NCBI GenBank assembly: GCA_051745565.1
Contig: JBNJEF010000035.1
Coordinates: forward strand, 1 to 6,615
Length of the DNA stretch: 6,615 nt
Direction of reading: 5' to 3'
Source: SKVL01 sp051745565
Lineage (GTDB): Bacteria; Patescibacteriota; Minisyncoccia; Phycocordibacterales; CSBR16-193
Part shown: piece by piece, positions 5,418 to 6,615 of the stretch
How the letters are laid out: each line of letters opens with the position of its first letter
Position numbering within the stretch: the stretch's first letter is position 1
Position numbers and translations under genes: made by a program
Notes under the pieces: generated by a model
Database searches by the model: none
Seen by the model: only the letters and a program-made list of their open reading frames with translations
What the model was told of the DNA's origin: nothing

Positions 5418-5597
5418 CTATTTTGATGTCCAAATAAATCTTCCCATCCAAAAGTTCTCTACTCTCTTTTTTCTTTTAGAACTTTTACTGAAGAAGATTT
5501 TTTGACCCCCGTCCTCTTTTTGGTTGTTGGGTTCGTTTTTGCTTGAACTTCGTCTCGGATCAAAGAACCTGCCTCTCTTGTTGCTTCTTCCGGCCAT
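5418..5597 (-). CDS. 59-residue highly basic protein, unknown function
   Basis: I found this short gene by reading from an ideal ribosome site. On the - strand, AAAGGAGGT (5610-5602) lies 4 bases before ATG at 5597; the frame ends with TAG at 5420-5418 and a strong terminator follows. The 59 residues begin MAGRSNKRGRFFDPRR and end with an aromatic and basic tail (VENFWMGRFIWTSK). By count there are 17 Lys/Arg against 5 Asp/Glu, a net charge near +12. The middle (about 17-33) is polar and probably disordered; SKRKKR at 40-45 is a strong basic patch. There is no membrane helix. This composition suggests nucleic acid or ribosome binding, but I do not recognise a family and assign no function. 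It has its own unit between the HNH gene and the tRNAs. The combination of ribosome site, frame and terminator makes a real gene likely. Confidence 0.78.
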   Translation of the reverse strand: MAGRSNKRGRFFDPRRSSSKNEPNNQKEDGGQKIFFSKSSKRKKRVENFWMGRFIWTSK

Positions 5598-5601
5598 TTA
5601 T

Positions 5602-5610
5602 ACCTCCTTT
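5602..5610 (-). promoter_or_regulatory. Strong Shine-Dalgarno of the 59-residue gene
   Basis: AAAGGAGGT on the - strand is a near-perfect anti-Shine-Dalgarno complement, 4 bases before ATG. It decides the start of this short gene. It contrasts with gltX and the three-gene cluster, which show no such site. Confidence 0.8.
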
Positions 5611-5682
5611 GGATGTGTTAATTGCTAACTGAATTGAAATCTATCAGAAATTTTATTTTTTGACCAGTTTATAAAGATTAAA

Positions 5683-5712
5683 CGCCTCTTTCCTTCTTAC
5701 AGGAGAGAGGCG
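5683..5712 (-). terminator. Terminator-like hairpin after the HNH gene
   Basis: Arms 5683-5694 and 5701-5712 form 12 pairs around a 6-base loop, with core CGCCTCT/AGAGGCG. On the - strand one position is an A-C mismatch, and the hairpin is followed by a modest U-rich stretch (TTTAATCTTTAT). It starts 10 bases after the HNH stop. On the + strand the stem is fully paired, but only three T follow and no + strand gene is near. Confidence 0.7.
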
Positions 5713-5722
5713 CGTTTGATCT

Positions 5723-6451
5723 CTAGAGGAGGAAGCCAATGGGGAATGATCTTTTCTCTGTTAAAAATCTGAAGTCAAAACAGTTGAAAGTGTTTTTTAT
5801 GAAAAGATAATTTTTAACAAAGTTGATCTCTCCGTTCCAAAAATAGTTGACCAAAAAACCTAACACCTCTTCAGGTATGCGGTCCAAAAAAAGACCTCTG
5901 TGGTATTTGTCACGCATAATGGGGCTAACCTTGACGGTGTTCTTGGGGTCTTCTGTTCCTCCTCTGCTTAGAGGGATAATGTGGTGAATGTCGTCTTTGG
6001 GAAGATCCAGTTGGTTCTCAAAGATATGTTGATACCTTTTGTGTTTTTTTACCTTTATAACACTTCCACCAGCAACTTTTTCCTTTTTTGGAGTGCTCCC
6101 GTTTCCGCCGTTGGAATTAAGTAATAGAAAGTTTTCAACAAAACCTATCTTGCCGCCCCAGAAGTAATTTACCAAAAGATCCAGAATTTCCTCCGGGGAA
6201 CGATTCAAGAAAAGTGTATGAAACCTTTCATGCAAATAACTGTTGACTATAACCATATTTTTCTCTAGGTTATTTATTTCCTTGGCCACTATGGAAGCGG
6301 GGATAATGTGGTGTTTGTCGTCTTTGGGTTGAATTAGTTGACCGTAATAAATTTCGGGTCGATTTTTCCGGTCAATTAACTTTATCTCTGAGTATTCCTT
6401 TCCAAGTTCTTCTTCGGGGAATTCATGGTGGGCTCTATTATTCATTACCAT
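5723..6451 (-). CDS. Tandem double HNH-like protein
   Basis: The 242-residue protein contains two copies of one HNH-like unit spaced 109 residues apart. Unit 1: DDKHHIIP at 44-51, Asn65, HERFH at 74-78, then NRSPEEIL and NYFWGG at 95-100. Unit 2: DDIHHIIP at 153-160, SRGGTEDPKN at 162-171, DKYH at 181-184, then RIPEEVL and NYFWNG at 202-207. A Gly/Lys-rich linker (about 113-140) joins them. HNH domains bind a divalent metal and usually nick DNA, but here unit 1 lacks the SRGG loop and unit 2 has Arg180 where unit 1 has His74, so activity is doubtful. The start at ATG 6451 is fixed by GGAGGTGA 4 bases before it. There is no signal peptide. It stands alone, ended by a hairpin. Single-unit relatives seem common in CPR genomes (recollection, not a search). 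It could be a nuclease, a homing-type remnant or a nucleic acid binder. Confidence 0.85.
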   Translation of the reverse strand: MVMNNRAHHEFPEEELGKEYSEIKLIDRKNRPEIYYGQLIQPKDDKHHIIPASIVAKEINNLEKNMVIVNSYLHERFHTLFLNRSPEEILDLLVNYFWGGKIGFVENFLLLNSNGGNGSTPKKEKVAGGSVIKVKKHKRYQHIFENQLDLPKDDIHHIIPLSRGGTEDPKNTVKVSPIMRDKYHRGLFLDRIPEEVLGFLVNYFWNGEINFVKNYLFIKNTFNCFDFRFLTEKRSFPIGFLL

Positions 6452-6455
6452 GATC

Positions 6456-6463
6456 TCACCTCC
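6456..6463 (-). promoter_or_regulatory. Strong Shine-Dalgarno of the HNH gene
   Basis: GGAGGTGA on the - strand lies 4 bases before ATG 6451, the same spacing as for the 59-residue gene. It favours this ATG over the in-frame ATG two codons later. Confidence 0.8.
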
Positions 6464-6482
6464 TTTTTTTAAAGTGCAGACA

Positions 6483-6495
6483 GCTAAAATTTAGC
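6483..6495. repeat. 13-bp palindrome upstream of the HNH gene
   Basis: GCTAAA-A-TTTAGC is a perfect 6-bp inverted repeat about one central base. It lies between the terminator at 6499-6525 and the HNH ribosome site, where a promoter would be expected, so it may be an operator. It is short and AT-rich, so chance is possible. Confidence 0.3.
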
Positions 6496-6498
6496 ATA

Positions 6499-6525
6499 AA
6501 AAAACCTTTTCTTAAAGGGTTTTTT
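6499..6525. terminator. Strong hairpin terminator after the edge gene
   Basis: Arms 6499-6510 and 6514-6525 form 12 pairs (six A-T, two C-G, a T-G wobble, three T-A) around a CTT loop, with A and T runs on either side. On the - strand it is followed by a run of seven T, and it lies 25 bases after the stop of the partial gene at the right edge. It works by sequence on both strands. Confidence 0.8.
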
Positions 6526-6550
6526 ATCAGGGTAAATGAGGTTTCTTTAT

Positions 6551-6615
6551 TTATATCCAAGGAATGGGGTATTCCTCGAACTCCTCAAAGAGAGATTCTT
6601 CATCAAACAGGCGAT
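6551..6615 (-). CDS. C-terminal end of an acidic protein, cut by the window edge
   Basis: Only 20 complete codons plus a stop are visible. On the - strand the frame reads RLFDEESLF, then EEFEEYPIPWI, and ends with TAA at 6553-6551. The acidic, aromatic composition and the terminator 25 bases downstream suggest a real gene end. The other two - strand frames close within the same stretch or give less protein-like sequence. Nothing can be said about function. Confidence 0.5.
   Translation of the reverse strand, partial: RLFDEESLFEEFEEYPIPWI

Noticed and set aside
5148..5505. Two + strand frames over the tRNA region with GIEPRPYPPHG-like peptides
   Set aside because: They are antisense readings of the tRNA-Pro genes, a well-known false protein pattern, and they also run over the - strand 59-residue gene.
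1..6615. CRISPR array, insertion sequence or integration site
   Set aside because: No direct repeats with regular spacing, no transposase or integrase, no terminal repeats, and no duplicated tRNA end beside the tRNA genes.

Overview
The window looks like chromosomal DNA from a small-genome, AT-rich bacterium, most likely a Patescibacteria/CPR lineage of the Parcubacteria kind. This is inferred from the style of the proteins: a MurG with an HESDSVPGRVN loop, a secreted lysozyme-like protein with a GVMQIN motif, an HNH protein with NYFW(G/N)G motifs, and a glutamyl-tRNA synthetase without the usual zinc cysteines. No marker gene fixes the taxon. TGA is used as a normal stop (gltX ends in TGA), so the Gracilibacteria/Absconditabacteria code does not apply.

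Layout. Bases 1-2465 are read on the + strand: the 3' part of murG (peptidoglycan precursor synthesis), gltX only 2 bp later, and a 71-residue single-pass membrane protein. A convergent intergenic region (2466-2696) holds a perfect 10-bp inverted repeat and a two-way terminator. From 2697 to the right edge everything is on the - strand: a secreted lysozyme/transglycosylase-like protein preceded by a structured leader with its own promoter and terminator; a tight three-gene cluster (YjbQ family protein, a two-helix membrane protein, an unrecognised soluble protein); two tandem tRNA-Pro genes (anticodons GGG and CGG) behind a good promoter; a 59-residue very basic protein with an ideal Shine-Dalgarno; a protein made of two tandem HNH-like units; and the C-terminal end of an acidic protein cut by the window edge.

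How they work together. murG and gltX are housekeeping genes and probably one transcript. The lysozyme-like protein would act on the wall that MurG helps to build, but it sits on the other strand with its own control region. No terminator is visible between the tRNA-Pro pair and the three-gene cluster, so the cluster may be read through from the tRNA promoter. The small basic protein, the HNH gene and the edge gene are each closed by a hairpin on the - strand, so they look like separate units.

The strongest candidates for something undescribed are the leader at 3260-3369, which can form three mutually exclusive helices like a transcription attenuator, and the tandem HNH protein, whose two copies have each lost a different part of the motif. 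The rest is ordinary housekeeping or unassigned small genes.
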